Assembly: GCA_963818775.1 (NCBI GenBank)
Contig: CAWFUF010000008.1
Location: forward strand, 1 to 64,000
DNA from: JAMXLO01 sp963818775
GTDB lineage: Bacteria; Pseudomonadota; Alphaproteobacteria; Acetobacterales; Acetobacteraceae
Length of the DNA: 64,000 nucleotides
Reading direction: 5' to 3'
Shown here: positions 26,743 through 36,063 of the stretch, piece by piece
How positions within the stretch are numbered: the first letter of the stretch is position 1
Layout: each line of letters begins with the position of its first letter
Position numbers and translations under genes: made by a program
Notes under the pieces: generated by a model
What the model was told of the DNA's origin: nothing
Database searches by the model: none
Seen by the model: the letters and a program-made list of their open reading frames with translations, nothing else

Positions 26743-27263
26743 CTACCTCGGCGTCAGCACCATCACCATCTGCCGGTTCTCCATCCGCGGCATCTGCTCA
26801 ACCTTGGACGTCGGGTCCATCTCGTTCTTGATCCGCTCAAGCACGCGAATGCCGATCTCCTGGTGCGCCATCTCGCGGCCACGGAAGCGCAGCGTCACCT
26901 TCACCTTGTCCCCCTCGTCGATGAACGACTTCATGGCGCGCATCTTCACCTGGTAGTCGTTCTCATCGATGTTCGGGCGGACCTTGATCTCCTTGATCTC
27001 GATGACCTTCTGCTTTTTCTTGGCCTCGTTCCTCTTTTTTGCAGTTCGTATTTGTACTTGCCGAAATCGAGGATCTTCACCACGGGCGGGTCGGCGTTGG
27101 GGCTGATCTCCAGCAGGTCGAGGCCGACCGACTGCGCCCGCAGCCAAGCGTCGCGGGCGCTCATCACCCCCTGCATCTCTCCGTCCTGGTCGATCAGCCG
27201 CACCTGCTGTGCTCTGATCTCATCGTTCACGCGTGGCCCGTCGCGGGTCGGCGGAGCGGTCAT
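26743..27263 (-). pseudogene. infC: Translation initiation factor IF-3, frameshifted in an A-run
   Basis: IF-3 controls start-codon selection on the 30S subunit. The first frame holds the N-terminal domain (VNDEIRAQQVRLIDQDGE, LDLLEISPNADPPVVKILD, then YKYELQK). The second frame holds the rest (RNEAKKKQKVIEIKEIKVRP and the C-terminal domain up to MVMVLTPR). They are joined across a run of six A (27035-27040 on the complementary strand), where seven would keep the frame and give 173 residues. infC is normally essential, so a missed base or slippage on the A-run is more likely than true loss. thrS lies just upstream in the same direction, a common pairing. Confidence 0.85.
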
Positions 27264-27418
27264 TGGTCCTCTTGGTATGGTCTTCTCCTGTCTTGGTTAA
27301 CCTAAGCCGGCCACAAGTCTGGCCGATCCATCGGTAGCTGATCAAGCTAAAGGAAAAGTTTCACGCGGTCGTCACCGAGGGCTGCCCCGGGGCGGTTCTC
27401 CGCATAAGGCGCCTCTCC

Positions 27419-29344
27419 TCACGCCCTGAGATCGGGTGGCGTGGCCTCGAGCGCAAGAAGCCGCACCGCCTCGTCCAGCGGAACCACCTCCTGAGCAGAC
27501 CCGCCCAGCCGGCGAAGCGCCACGGTCCGGCTCTCCGCCTCCTTCCGCCCGACCACCGCCAGCACCGGCACATGGGCCAGGCTGTGCTCGCGCACCTTGG
27601 CGTTGATCTTCTGGTTGGAGAGGTCCAGCTCCACCGCCAGCCCCGCCTGCCGCAGCGCTGCCGCCACTTCGCCGGCATACGCGTCGGCGTCCGAGACGAT
27701 GGTCGCGACCACCGCCGGCACCGGCGCCAGCCAGAGCGGGAAGCGCCCGGCATAGTGCTCGATGACCACGCCGAGGAAGCGCTCGAAGCTGCCCATGATG
27801 GCGCGGTGCAGCATCACCGGAGTGTGGCGGGCGCCGTCCTCGCCGACGTATTCGGCGTCGAGCCGTTCCGGCGTGTTGAAGTCCACCTGGAGTGTGCCGC
27901 ACTGCCAGTCGCGCCCGATCGCGTCGCGCAGCACGAACTCCAGCTTGGGGCCGTAGAACGCGCCCTCGCCGGGGTTCAGCGTGTAGTCGACGCCGGCGGT
28001 GGCGCAGGCCTCCTTCAGCGCGTTCTCCGCGTGGTCCCAGACCGCATCGGAGCCGACGCGCAACGCCGGGCGGTCGGAGAACTTCACGGTGAACTCCGGG
28101 AAGCCGAAGTCGCGGTAGATCGAGGACAGCAGCTCGACGAACCGCACCGTTTCGGCCGCGATCTGCTGCTCAGTGCAGAAGATGTGCGCATCGTCCTGGG
28201 TGAACTGGCGTACCCGCATGATCCCGTGCATCGCGCCGGACGGCTCATAGCGGTGGCAGGAGCCAAACTCCGCCAGCCGCAGCGGCAGTTCGCGGTAGGA
28301 GCGGAGGCCGTGGCGGAAGATCAGGATGTGGCACGGGCAGTTCATCGGCTTCAGCGCGAGGACCTTGTCCTCGTCCTCCACGCGGGCGACGAACATGTTC
28401 TGGCGGAACTTTTCCCAGTGTCCGGAGCGTTCCCACAGCGAGCGGTCAACCAGCTGCGGGGTCTTGACCTCCTGGTAGCCTGCCGCGTCCAGACGGCGGC
28501 GCATGTAGGCCTCGGCCGTGAGGTAAAGCTTCCAGCCCTTGGGGTGCCAGAACACGCTGCCCACCGCCTCTTCCTGGAGGTGGAACAGGTCCATCTCCTT
28601 GCCGATGCGGCGGTGGTCGCGTCGTTCCGCCTCCTCCAGCATATGAAGGTAGGCGTCGAGTTCCTTCTGGTCGCGCCACGCGGTGCCGTAGATGCGCGAC
28701 AGCATGGCGTTGCGATGATCGCCGCGCCAATACGCGCCGGCGACCTTCATCAGCTTGAACGCCGGACCGACATCGGCGGTGGAGCGCATGTGCGGTCCGC
28801 GGCACAGATCGAACCAGTTGCCCTGGCGGTAGAGCGTGATGGTCTCGTCGCGCGGCAGGTCCTGGATGATCTCAGCCTTGTACTTCTCGCCCTTGTCCTG
28901 GAAGAGCCGGATGGCGTCGTCGCGGTCGATCACCTGGCGGGCGAATTTTTCCCCGCGCGCGACGATCTCGCGCATCTTTGCCTCGATCGGACCGAAATCC
29001 TCCGGCGTGAACGGCTCGTTCCGGGCGAAGTCGTAATAGAACCCGTCAGCTATCGCCGGCCCGATGGTCACCTGAGTGCCGGGATACAGCTCCTGCACCG
29101 CCTCGGCCAGCACGTGCGCCGCGTCGTGTCGAATCAGCTCCAGGGCCTGGGGATCGCGGCGGGTGACGAACACAACATCGGCGTCGTGTCCGATCTCAGT
29201 GGCCAGATCGACCAGCTTGCCGTCGAGTTTCATGGCCAGCGCTGCGCGGGCGAGGCCAGGGCCGATCGCTTCCGCCACCGTCGTGCCCGTCACCGGCCCG
29301 TCGAAGCGACGCACGGACTTGTCGGGCAGGGTAATGGCGGGCAT
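27419..29344 (-). CDS. thrS: Threonyl-tRNA synthetase
   Basis: Charges tRNA-Thr. The 641-residue protein has the N-terminal TGS domain (residues 1-60) and the editing domain with RHDAAHVLAEAVQ and the CRGPHM segment. The class II core contains MNCPCHILIF (zinc cysteine), the motif-2 region RYEPSGAMHGIMRVRQFTQD and HRAIMGSFERFLGVVIEHYA. A C-terminal anticodon-binding domain follows. ATG at 29344 follows GGAAGGAG. infC is next, 155 bases downstream. Confidence 0.96.
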   Translation of the reverse strand: MPAITLPDKSVRRFDGPVTGTTVAEAIGPGLARAALAMKLDGKLVDLATEIGHDADVVFVTRRDPQALELIRHDAAHVLAEAVQELYPGTQVTIGPAIADGFYYDFARNEPFTPEDFGPIEAKMREIVARGEKFARQVIDRDDAIRLFQDKGEKYKAEIIQDLPRDETITLYRQGNWFDLCRGPHMRSTADVGPAFKLMKVAGAYWRGDHRNAMLSRIYGTAWRDQKELDAYLHMLEEAERRDHRRIGKEMDLFHLQEEAVGSVFWHPKGWKLYLTAEAYMRRRLDAAGYQEVKTPQLVDRSLWERSGHWEKFRQNMFVARVEDEDKVLALKPMNCPCHILIFRHGLRSYRELPLRLAEFGSCHRYEPSGAMHGIMRVRQFTQDDAHIFCTEQQIAAETVRFVELLSSIYRDFGFPEFTVKFSDRPALRVGSDAVWDHAENALKEACATAGVDYTLNPGEGAFYGPKLEFVLRDAIGRDWQCGTLQVDFNTPERLDAEYVGEDGARHTPVMLHRAIMGSFERFLGVVIEHYAGRFPLWLAPVPAVVATIVSDADAYAGEVAAALRQAGLAVELDLSNQKINAKVREHSLAHVPVLAVVGRKEAESRTVALRRLGGSAQEVVPLDEAVRLLALEATPPDLRA

Positions 29345-29400
29345 GGGCGTTTCGGCTCCTTCCACAGCGGAAACGCCTGTCTATGGCGTCGGGGCAACTG

Positions 29401-30549
29401 CTACGCAAGTCCCATGATCTCTCGGTAAACGCCCAATGTCGCCGCCTGCATGGCGCCTACCGTGTAGCCACGCAGCACCGCGGCCCGCGCCCGGCAGCCG
29501 AGAGCCTGTCGCTCCTCGGGCGGCAGTGCCAGCGCCATCTCGATGGCAGCGGCGAGAGCGCCGGCGTCGCCGGGCGGCGTGCGCCAGCCGGTGACGCCAT
29601 GCTCGACCGTCTCGATCGGGGCGCCCAGGTCGGACGCGACCACGGGCCGGCCCATGGCCTGTGCCTCGATCACCACGCGGCCGAACGCTTCCGGCTGCGT
29701 CGAGGCATGGACGACCACGTCGGCCAGCAGCAACGCCGCTGGCATATCATGGCACTCACCCACCAGACGCAGCCGGTCGGCAACGCCCAACGCTTCGGCC
29801 TGGCGGATCAGGCCGGCGGAATAGCGCCGTCGTCCCTGGTCCGATCCCACCAGCACGCAACACACATTGCGGCCGGACAGGCGCGTCAGCGCCTCGATCA
29901 GCACCGCCTGTCCCTTCCAACTCGTCAACCGCCCGGGCAGCAGCACGACCGAAGCCCTGTCGGGCAACCGCCAATCCAGTGCCAGCCGCGCCACCCGATG
30001 ACCCGCGACCGCGCCTGGATCGAACACCGTGGGGTCAACGCCGCGTGGAATGATCCGGACCCGCGCGGGGTCAGTGCCATGTTGCCGGTTGATCAGGTCA
30101 GCGATGAAGCGGCTGGCCACGATCACCCGCTCGCCGTGCGCCATGACCGAGTTATAGCGGCGCTTGAACGGCAGGTCCTCGTTGTAGGTGCCATGATACG
30201 TGGTGACGAAATGCGCGCCGGTGCGCCTGCAGGCCAGGCTCGCGGACCAGGCCGGCGCGCGCGACCGGGCGTGGACGATTGTCGCGCCCTGTGTACGGAT
30301 AAGTCCCTCCAGCCGCGCTGCATTTGACCAGATCGTCATCGGATTGCGGCTGCGCAGCGGCAGAGTGAAGTGACGACCGCCGGCGTGCTCGATCGCCGGA
30401 ACCAGGCGCCCTCCGGCACTCGCCACGAGAGCAGTATACCCGGCTGCCGCTATCGCCTGGGTTATCTCGATGGTGCCGCGCTCGACGCCGCCCGTAACGA
30501 GTGAAGGCAGCACCTGGAGCACGGTGATATTGCCAGCCGTCGTACCCAA
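29401..30549 (-). CDS. Glycosyltransferase family 4 protein
   Basis: A 382-residue GT-B-fold enzyme: VLQVLPSLVTGGVERGTIEI at the N-terminus, HARSRAPAWSA in the middle, VVLLPGRLTSWKGQAVLIEAL and the nucleotide-sugar site HASTQPEAFGRVVIEAQAMG in the C-terminal domain. It probably adds a sugar to lipopolysaccharide or another surface glycan. Acceptor and sugar cannot be read. It is 56 bases upstream of thrS and divergent from ccdA. Confidence 0.88.
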   Translation of the reverse strand: MGTTAGNITVLQVLPSLVTGGVERGTIEITQAIAAAGYTALVASAGGRLVPAIEHAGGRHFTLPLRSRNPMTIWSNAARLEGLIRTQGATIVHARSRAPAWSASLACRRTGAHFVTTYHGTYNEDLPFKRRYNSVMAHGERVIVASRFIADLINRQHGTDPARVRIIPRGVDPTVFDPGAVAGHRVARLALDWRLPDRASVVLLPGRLTSWKGQAVLIEALTRLSGRNVCCVLVGSDQGRRRYSAGLIRQAEALGVADRLRLVGECHDMPAALLLADVVVHASTQPEAFGRVVIEAQAMGRPVVASDLGAPIETVEHGVTGWRTPPGDAGALAAAIEMALALPPEERQALGCRARAAVLRGYTVGAMQAATLGVYREIMGLA

Positions 30550-30592
30550 TGCCTATACCAACACGGGTCTTTTAACAGGTGGCATTTCTTCC

Positions 30593-30871
30593 ATGCGCAC
30601 GCCTCTATACGACGTCAATGCACGCCGCAAGACGGTCAGCGTGACGCTGAACGCCGACCTCGTGAGCAAGGCGTCTGCCCTGGGCATCAACATATCCCGC
30701 ACGGCAGAGGCCGCCCTGATAAAGGCATTTGAGGCAGCGGAGGTGGCAAAGATCCGCGAAGAAATCCGTGAAGCTGTGAGGATCACGGACGATCTGGTCG
30801 CCAGGCATGGCCTGCCGTTCCCCGAGTTCGGGCTGTTCGACCCCGATTCCGCGAGTGACGATGCAGCATGA
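30593..30871 (+). CDS. ccdA: CcdA-type antitoxin
   Basis: A 92-residue protein. The N-terminal part (KTVSVTLNADLVSKASALGI, then NISRTAEAALIKAFE) is the ribbon-helix-helix DNA-binding domain of CcdA. The C-terminal acidic tail is the usual toxin-binding, protease-sensitive part. It overlaps ccdB by 11 bases, typical of toxin-antitoxin pairs. Autoregulation by the CcdA-CcdB complex is expected from the family. Confidence 0.85.
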   Translation: MRTPLYDVNARRKTVSVTLNADLVSKASALGINISRTAEAALIKAFEAAEVAKIREEIREAVRITDDLVARHGLPFPEFGLFDPDSASDDAA

Positions 30872-31169
30872 TCTATTCGTCAATCCCAGTCGCCGTGGCA
30901 GAGCCATCTATCCGCTCTTGGTCGATCTGCAAGCGGATATCGTCGGTGGTGAGAGCCGAATTGTCGCACCACTGACCACGACGGCCATCGTGCCGAATCC
31001 GCCGACGCGGGTCTTGCCGCGGGTGATGCATGACGGTCAGGGCTATGTGGTGATGATGCGTCTTCTGGGATTTCTACCGGCACGCCAGCTTGGCTCATCG
31101 ATCGGCTCCATCGCTCAGCATCGCGATGACATTTCCCGTGCGCTCGACTGGCTGTTCTTCGGGATCTGA
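30861..31169 (+). CDS. ccdB: CcdB-type gyrase-poisoning toxin
   Basis: A 102-residue protein beginning MQHDLFVNPSRRGRAIYPLL, with VDLQADIV, TTTAIVPNP and a C-terminal DDISRALDWLFFGI. These match CcdB, whose last three residues (here FGI; WGI in F plasmid) contact DNA gyrase. The fold and terminal residues suggest an active toxin. It is encoded in the accessory stretch between thrS and the IS630 element. Confidence 0.88.
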   Translation: MQHDLFVNPSRRGRAIYPLLVDLQADIVGGESRIVAPLTTTAIVPNPPTRVLPRVMHDGQGYVVMMRLLGFLPARQLGSSIGSIAQHRDDISRALDWLFFGI

Positions 31170-31173
31170 CGCC

Positions 31174-31930
31174 ATGCAAACCAGCGGACGGCTCGATCGC
31201 GGCGACGGCGTGGAACTGGCCTGGGCGCGACAGGATGGAACGGGTCCGACGGTGGTGTTCCTGCCCGGCTTCCGCAGCGACATGGCCGGTGAGAAGGCGA
31301 CGGCGCTCGCCGCGTTCTGTGCGGGGCGCGGTCAGGCCATGCTGCGCTTCGACTACTCGGGCCACGGCGCAAGCGGCGGTCGGTTCGAGGATGGCACCAT
31401 CAGCCGCTGGACTGACGGACGCCCTGACGATGATCGATCGCCGGACCGACGGTCCGCTGGTCCTTGTCGGGTCCTCGATGGGTGGTTGGATCGCACTGCT
31501 CGCCGCCCTCGCCCGCCCGGATCGCGTCGCCGCGCTGATCGGCATCGCGTCGGCGCCTGACTTCACCCAGGCGTTGATATGGCCGGCAATGACCACCGAG
31601 CAGCGGGCCGCCCTGGAGCGGGACGGCGTCGTCCACAGACCCAGTCAGTACGGCGAGCCCACCCCGATCACCCGGGCGCTGATCGAGGACGGACGCACCA
31701 GGCTGCTGCTGAACGCGCCAATAGAGCTCGACCGTCCAGTGCGCCTGCTGCATGGGCAGCACGACCGAGACGTGCCCTGGAGATTGGCGCTGCGTATCGC
31801 CGAGCGGGTCAGCAGCAACGACGTGCAGGTGATCCTGGTGAAGGACGGCGACCACCGCCTCTCGCGCCCGCAGGACCTTTCTCTCCTATGCCGGACGCTC
31901 GCCGCTCTCCTCGGCCAGGATGGCGCGTAG
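31174..31930 (+). pseudogene. Alpha/beta hydrolase, split by a one-base frameshift
   Basis: Frame one (31174 to about 31415) has TVVFLPGFRSDMAGEKATAL and DYSGHGASGGRFEDG. Frame two (about 31417 to 31930) has DALTMIDRRTDGPLVLVGSS with MGGW following (nucleophile serine), then HGQHDRDVPW (acid) and VKDGDHRLSR (histidine). The join sits in ACTGACGGACGCC at 31411-31423; one extra G or two lost bases break it. Restored length is about 251 residues. The fold is that of small serine hydrolases; substrate unknown. Its 3' end overlaps the convergent SDR fragment by 45 bases. Confidence 0.75.
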
Positions 31931-32581
31931 TCCCTCGCGATAGCTCGGATAGCGCCAGCGCAGGCCGAGCATCTGCTGCGTTCGCCGACCGGACACCTTG
32001 CGATGCTCTGCCCAGAAGCTGCGCGCCATCGGGCTCATCGTGGTCCATGCCAACTCGAACGGCACGGATTCGGGCATAGCAACACCGAGCAATCGTGCCG
32101 CTTCGGCTATCACCTCCGCGCTTTCCGCGGGCTCGTCATCCACCAGGTTGAGGACGCGGACACCGCTCTCGCGTGTCTGCTGCATCGCCGAGATCACGGC
32201 GGACACGATGTCGTCGCGATGGATGCGCCCGAAGGTATGACCAGGCCTGCTGACACGCCGCGTGGTCCCGGCGCGCAGATCGTCGAACACTGAGCGTGCC
32301 GGCCCGTAGATGCCCGCCAGCCGGAACACATCGACCGCGCGCCGATCGGCCAGGCGACCCCACGCCTGCTCTGCCGCAAGCCGCCGGCTACTGCGATCGG
32401 ACACCGGGGCGGGCTCGGTGCCCTCATCGACCCAGCCACCTTTTCGATCGCCGTAGACACCCGTTGTGGACAGATAGCCGATCCAGCGCAGCCGTGGCGC
32501 CTCGGTGATCGCGTCGGCATAGCGCGACAGCACCGGGTCGCCTGACGCGTCGGGGGGCACGGTGGAAAGCAGGTGCGTCGC
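31886..32581 (-). pseudogene. NAD-dependent epimerase/SDR protein, 5'-truncated
   Basis: The frame carries the central and C-terminal parts of an extended short-chain dehydrogenase: YLSTTGVYGDRKGGWVDEG (active-site Tyr), FRLAGIYGPARSVFDDL and GRIHRDDIVSAVISAM. The N-terminal 60-80 residues with the GxxGxxG cofactor site are missing. Family-like sequence begins at THLLSTVPPD (about 32581), preceded at once by a stop. The upstream DNA is unrelated, so a deletion or insertion removed the 5' end. Confidence 0.7.
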
Positions 32582-32923
32582 CTACGCTATCGGCACGGCC
32601 GCATCACTGAAGGCAATCCTCCCGCCAGCCGAGCGCACAGTTCCTGTGACGGAGAAGCCGGTAGCAGGGGCCGCGTGCACAACCGCCGTTCCCGTGTAGC
32701 CCAGGCCGAGGATAGATCAAGGAGGAGCATCTTACTGTAATCGCGAGTAGACGGATCACGCTTTGCCGATTTGGGAGGCAATTCGGTTTGTCGGCCGAGA
32801 GGAGCGAGCCGGCGGCACCGTCAGAGAAGTTCTGACAAACATAGAATAGAATCGTTACGTGTTGCCCGCGATTTAGAGAGAGTTTGTCTGGCGCCCCGAA
32901 CAAATCTGTCATTTCTTCGATAG
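32582..32923. other. Spacer with no supported gene
   Basis: These 342 bases lie between two gene fragments, the SDR 5' break and the DUF1998 tail. Composition is less GC-biased than the neighbours. No domain, RNA or repeat is recognised. It is best read as debris of rearrangement. Confidence 0.4.
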
Positions 32924-33292
32924 TCTGATGAGAGGAAGCCGTTCGGGGCCTTTCTGTTTTGGCGTGTCAACGCCACCGAAGTATTTCAACTTGAGGAGAG
33001 CGAGCTTAGCGCGCAACGCGTCGGCGACGGCGCACATAGGGCGATGCTGCTCTATGAGGCGACGGAGGGCGGAGCCGGAGTACTGCGTCGGCTGGTTGAG
33101 GAGGCTGATGCTATTGCGCGCATCGCCGCTGCGGCTCTTGCCCGCTGTCATTTCGATGAGCATGGCGAGGACCTGAAGCCGGACTGTCAGGCTGCGTGCT
33201 ATGAATGCTTGCTCAGCTTCGGCAATCAGCACGAGGCGCTGGCTCTCGATCGCCATGCCGTGCGCGAGACGTTGCTAGTGTACCGACTCTAA
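32924..33292 (+). pseudogene. C-terminal remnant of a DUF1998 helicase-type protein
   Basis: The open frame includes VFQLEESELSAQ, LLYEATEGGAGVLRRLVEE, then CQAACYECLLSFGNQ and LDRHAVRETLL. The EGGAGVL and CxxxCYxCLLSxxNQ motifs define the DUF1998 (MZB-like) domain at the C-terminus of DEAD/DEAH helicases and of the DISARM protein DrmB. The helicase core is absent upstream, and the 3' end runs into the IS630 element. It is a leftover of a larger, possibly defence-related gene. Confidence 0.65.
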
Positions 33293-34354
33293 CGCTTGTC
33301 TCCCACGGGCCACCTTTTCGAGGATTGTGGTGGCGGAAGCGGTCCAGATGAAGGGTTTGGGATGGGCATTGTGGTTTTTGAGGTATTGCTGGATGAGGGC
33401 TTCGAGTTGCGCGGCGCTGTTGAACACGCCGCAGCGGATGCGGTCCTCGGTCAGGCCGAAGAAGCGCTCGACCTGGTTGAGCCAGGACGCCGAAGTCGGC
33501 GTGAAGTGCATATGGAACCGCGGGTGCCGCTTGAGCCAGACCCTGACGCTGGCATGCTTGTGTGTGGCGTAGTTGTCGGCGATCAAGTGCAAATCAAGCT
33601 TCTTTGGCGTCTCGGCTTCGATGCGGCGCAAGAACCTGAGCCATTCCTGATGGCGATGTCGCTGCATACACTGGCCAATCACTTTGCCCGTGGCGACATC
33701 GAGTGCTGCGAACAGCGTCGTTGTCCCGTGGCGTTTGTAGTCGTGCGTCATGGTGCCGCAGCGGCCTTTCTTGATCGGCAGGCCGAGCTGCGTACGGTCA
33801 AGCGCCTGGATTTGGCTTTTTCGTCGATCGAGAACACCAATGCCTTGTCCGGCGGGTCGAGGTAGAGGCCGACAATATCCTGTACTTTCTCGACGAAGCG
33901 CTTGTCGTTCGACAGCTTGAAAGTCTTGACCAGATGCGGCTTGAGTTCGTGGGCCTTCCAGATGCGCTGCACGCTGGTGTAGCTGAGGTCAGTCGCGCGA
34001 GCCATCTTACGGATGCTCCAGTGGGTGCCTGTCACCGGCTTCTCGTGCAAGGTCTTGTGCACGACCCGCTCGATCGTCTCGGCGCTCAGTGGCGGCTTGC
34101 GCCCAGGTCGCGTCGCATCTCGGCGCAGCCCGACGAGGCCTTGCGCAGGAAGCGCTCCTGCCAGCGCCAGACTGTCAACTTGCTCTTACCCAAACCGATC
34201 GCGCGGTGGCCATCACCCCCACACGGTCAGCCGACTGCAACACGATCCGGCTCCGCCAAACCAGCTTCTGCGGCGTATTCCGGGCCGAAATCCAACCTTC
34301 CAGCGTCGCCCGATCCGTAGGAGACAGCCAGATGCATGCCGACGTCCGCTTCAT
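33275..34354 (-). pseudogene. IS630-family transposase, multiply frameshifted
   Basis: Pieces of one transposase of about 359 residues lie in successive frames. These are MKRTSACIWLSPTDRATLEG from ATG 34354, an HTH/linker segment (GLVGLRRDATRPGRKPPL), the block THWSIRKMARATDLSYTS, the DDE core FSIDEK with YKRHGTTTLFAALDVATG and DLHLIADNYATHKH, and SWLNQVERFFGLTEDRIR. At least three indels break it, including a missing base in the T-run 33817-33821. It sits on the end of the DUF1998 remnant. Confidence 0.85.
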
Positions 34355-34438
34355 GCAACCAGAGTTGCACGCCGCTGGGTCCTTGGAATCTTTCGTTAGG
34401 ATCGCAACCCTAGAACAGGTTCGCGCGAGACGAAACCG

Positions 34439-35453
34439 CTATGGCGCAACCCGCAACATGTGAGTCAGTGCGTATCGTCGGTGCCCATTCCGCCCTACCA
34501 TCAACTCAGCCGCTGCCAGCGCGTCCAGCACGGCTTCCTGCGGCCGCCGCCTGGAACAACCGGTCAATGCGGCTCTCCGCCAAGACGCGCTGCTCGATCA
34601 GGTCCCGATCGGCGTTGTGCGGCACGTGGTTCGCAGTGGTGAAGGCCAGCGCGATGTCCCCGCTGCCATGGCCCCAAAACGCGCCGCACCATGCCAGTCC
34701 GACGCCTGCACGGCGCGCCACGCGTGTGAGCTGACGATGATCCAACGGGATGTCGGTGCCCATCACCACGATGCATGAACCGGCCTCTATCGACGGCAGT
34801 GACGGTGGATCGATCCGCCTTCCGTCGGGCAGCCGCAGATCGCCGGCGCGGCCGAAATTCGCCAGCACCAAAACGCCGAGGTGATAGGTCTTCCCCTCCA
34901 ACCGCAACCGGCGCGATGCGCTGCCGATGCCGCCCTTCAGGCCGAAGCAGCTCATCCCGGTTCCGGCTCCGACCGAGCCGACCGCGAACTCCTCGCTCGC
35001 CGCTTCGATCGCTGCATCGGCATGCGCCTCAGTGATCGCCGGCGCCTGGATGTCGTTGAGGTATCCGTCGTTGCACTCCAGCACGACCGGATTGACTGTC
35101 GAGGTCTGCCGGCCAATTTCCGGATCAATCGCGACCGCGCGGCGGATCAGCGCAGTGGCGCAGGTGCCGACGGCGAACGTGTTGGTCAGCAAGATCGGCG
35201 TCTCCAGCGTGCCGAGTTCGTTTACTTGCACCAGGCCGATGCTCTTGCCGAAGCCGTTAAGCACCGCCGCGGCCGCTACCACCTTGTCGTGGAACAGGTT
35301 GCCATCGTGCGGCAGGACGACGGTGACACCGGTGCGCACGTCGCCCTCCATCAGCGTCGCGTGCCCAACAGTGACGCCAGGCACGTCGGCGATGCTGTTG
35401 CGCTCTCCGGTCGGCAATGTCCCACAAGCGAGCCCCAGGTCGCGTGCACGCAT
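34439..35453 (-). pseudogene. P1-family (DmpA-type) peptidase, frameshifted near its C-terminus
   Basis: These enzymes self-cleave to form an N-terminal-nucleophile aminopeptidase. Visible blocks are NSIADVPGVTVGHATL, VLNGFGKSIGLVQV, NPVVLECNDGYLNDI, and the cleavage region VGAGTGMSCFGLKGGIGSAS. One base too many near 34541-34550 shifts the frame. In the continuing frame the family-like end (EAVLDALAAAELMVGRNGH) runs to a stop at 34439. Without the indel it would have about 337 residues. ATG at 35453 has GGAGG upstream. Unedited, the protein would lose only its last 30 residues and might still fold. Confidence 0.8.
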
Positions 35454-35651
35454 GACACCTCCACGTCGATCTCGCAACAGCAGAGCGAGTTCGTGCTAAA
35501 TCGCTGACCACTGCAACGCCCGACGCAGCAGATTGACGCGTGGCGGAGATCTGGGCACCGTGCGCAACACTACGATCGCAGACAATAGCCGTCTGCCAAC
35601 ATGGCCGTACACCCGTCGTCCAACAGAACCAAGAAAACCGCGGAGGCAACG

Positions 35652-35984
35652 ATGGCGCTTTTCATGTATCAAGCTGCATACACAGCCGAATCCTGGGCCG
35701 CGCAACTGAAGAACCCACAAAATCGCGCCGAGACAGTGGGACGCGCGGTATGCGAGGCAGTCGGGGGTAAGCTTGTCGGCGGCTGGTACTGCTTCGGCGA
35801 ATATGACCTGATGATCATTGCCGACGTGCCCAATGCCGAATGCATGGCGGCAATCGCACTCGCGATCGGTGCTGGCGGCGCTGTCAAATCTGCCCAGACG
35901 ACAGCATTGATGAGCGGCGCGGACGGCGTGGCCGCAATGACGAAGGCCGCTTCCGTAGCCGGTGCTTACAAGCCCGCCCGGTAG
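35652..35984 (+). CDS. GYD domain protein
   Basis: A 110-residue protein of the GYD family, a small ferredoxin-like fold of unknown function. It starts MALFMYQAAYTAESWAAQL and contains KLVGGWYCFGEYDLMIIAD, in which GEYD stands for the family's GxYD. ATG at 35652 follows a GGAGGCAAC site. mmsA starts 79 bases later, so the two may be co-transcribed. Confidence 0.85.
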   Translation: MALFMYQAAYTAESWAAQLKNPQNRAETVGRAVCEAVGGKLVGGWYCFGEYDLMIIADVPNAECMAAIALAIGAGGAVKSAQTTALMSGADGVAAMTKAASVAGAYKPAR

Positions 35985-36063
35985 ACGATCCACACGTCCG
36001 CGCCACTAGCGGGCAGGCCGAATTCGTCCTAATCCGCCTCAGTGGTTCGCAGGGAGGCGGTTC

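Noticed and set aside
26097..26831. 244-codon plus-strand frame over the ISAs1 remnant and infC end
   Set aside because: Composition is non-coding-like and the minus strand carries recognisable transposase and IF-3 sequence.
27572..29428. 618-codon open frame antisense to thrS
   Set aside because: thrS is unmistakable on the other strand; the antisense product has no motif.
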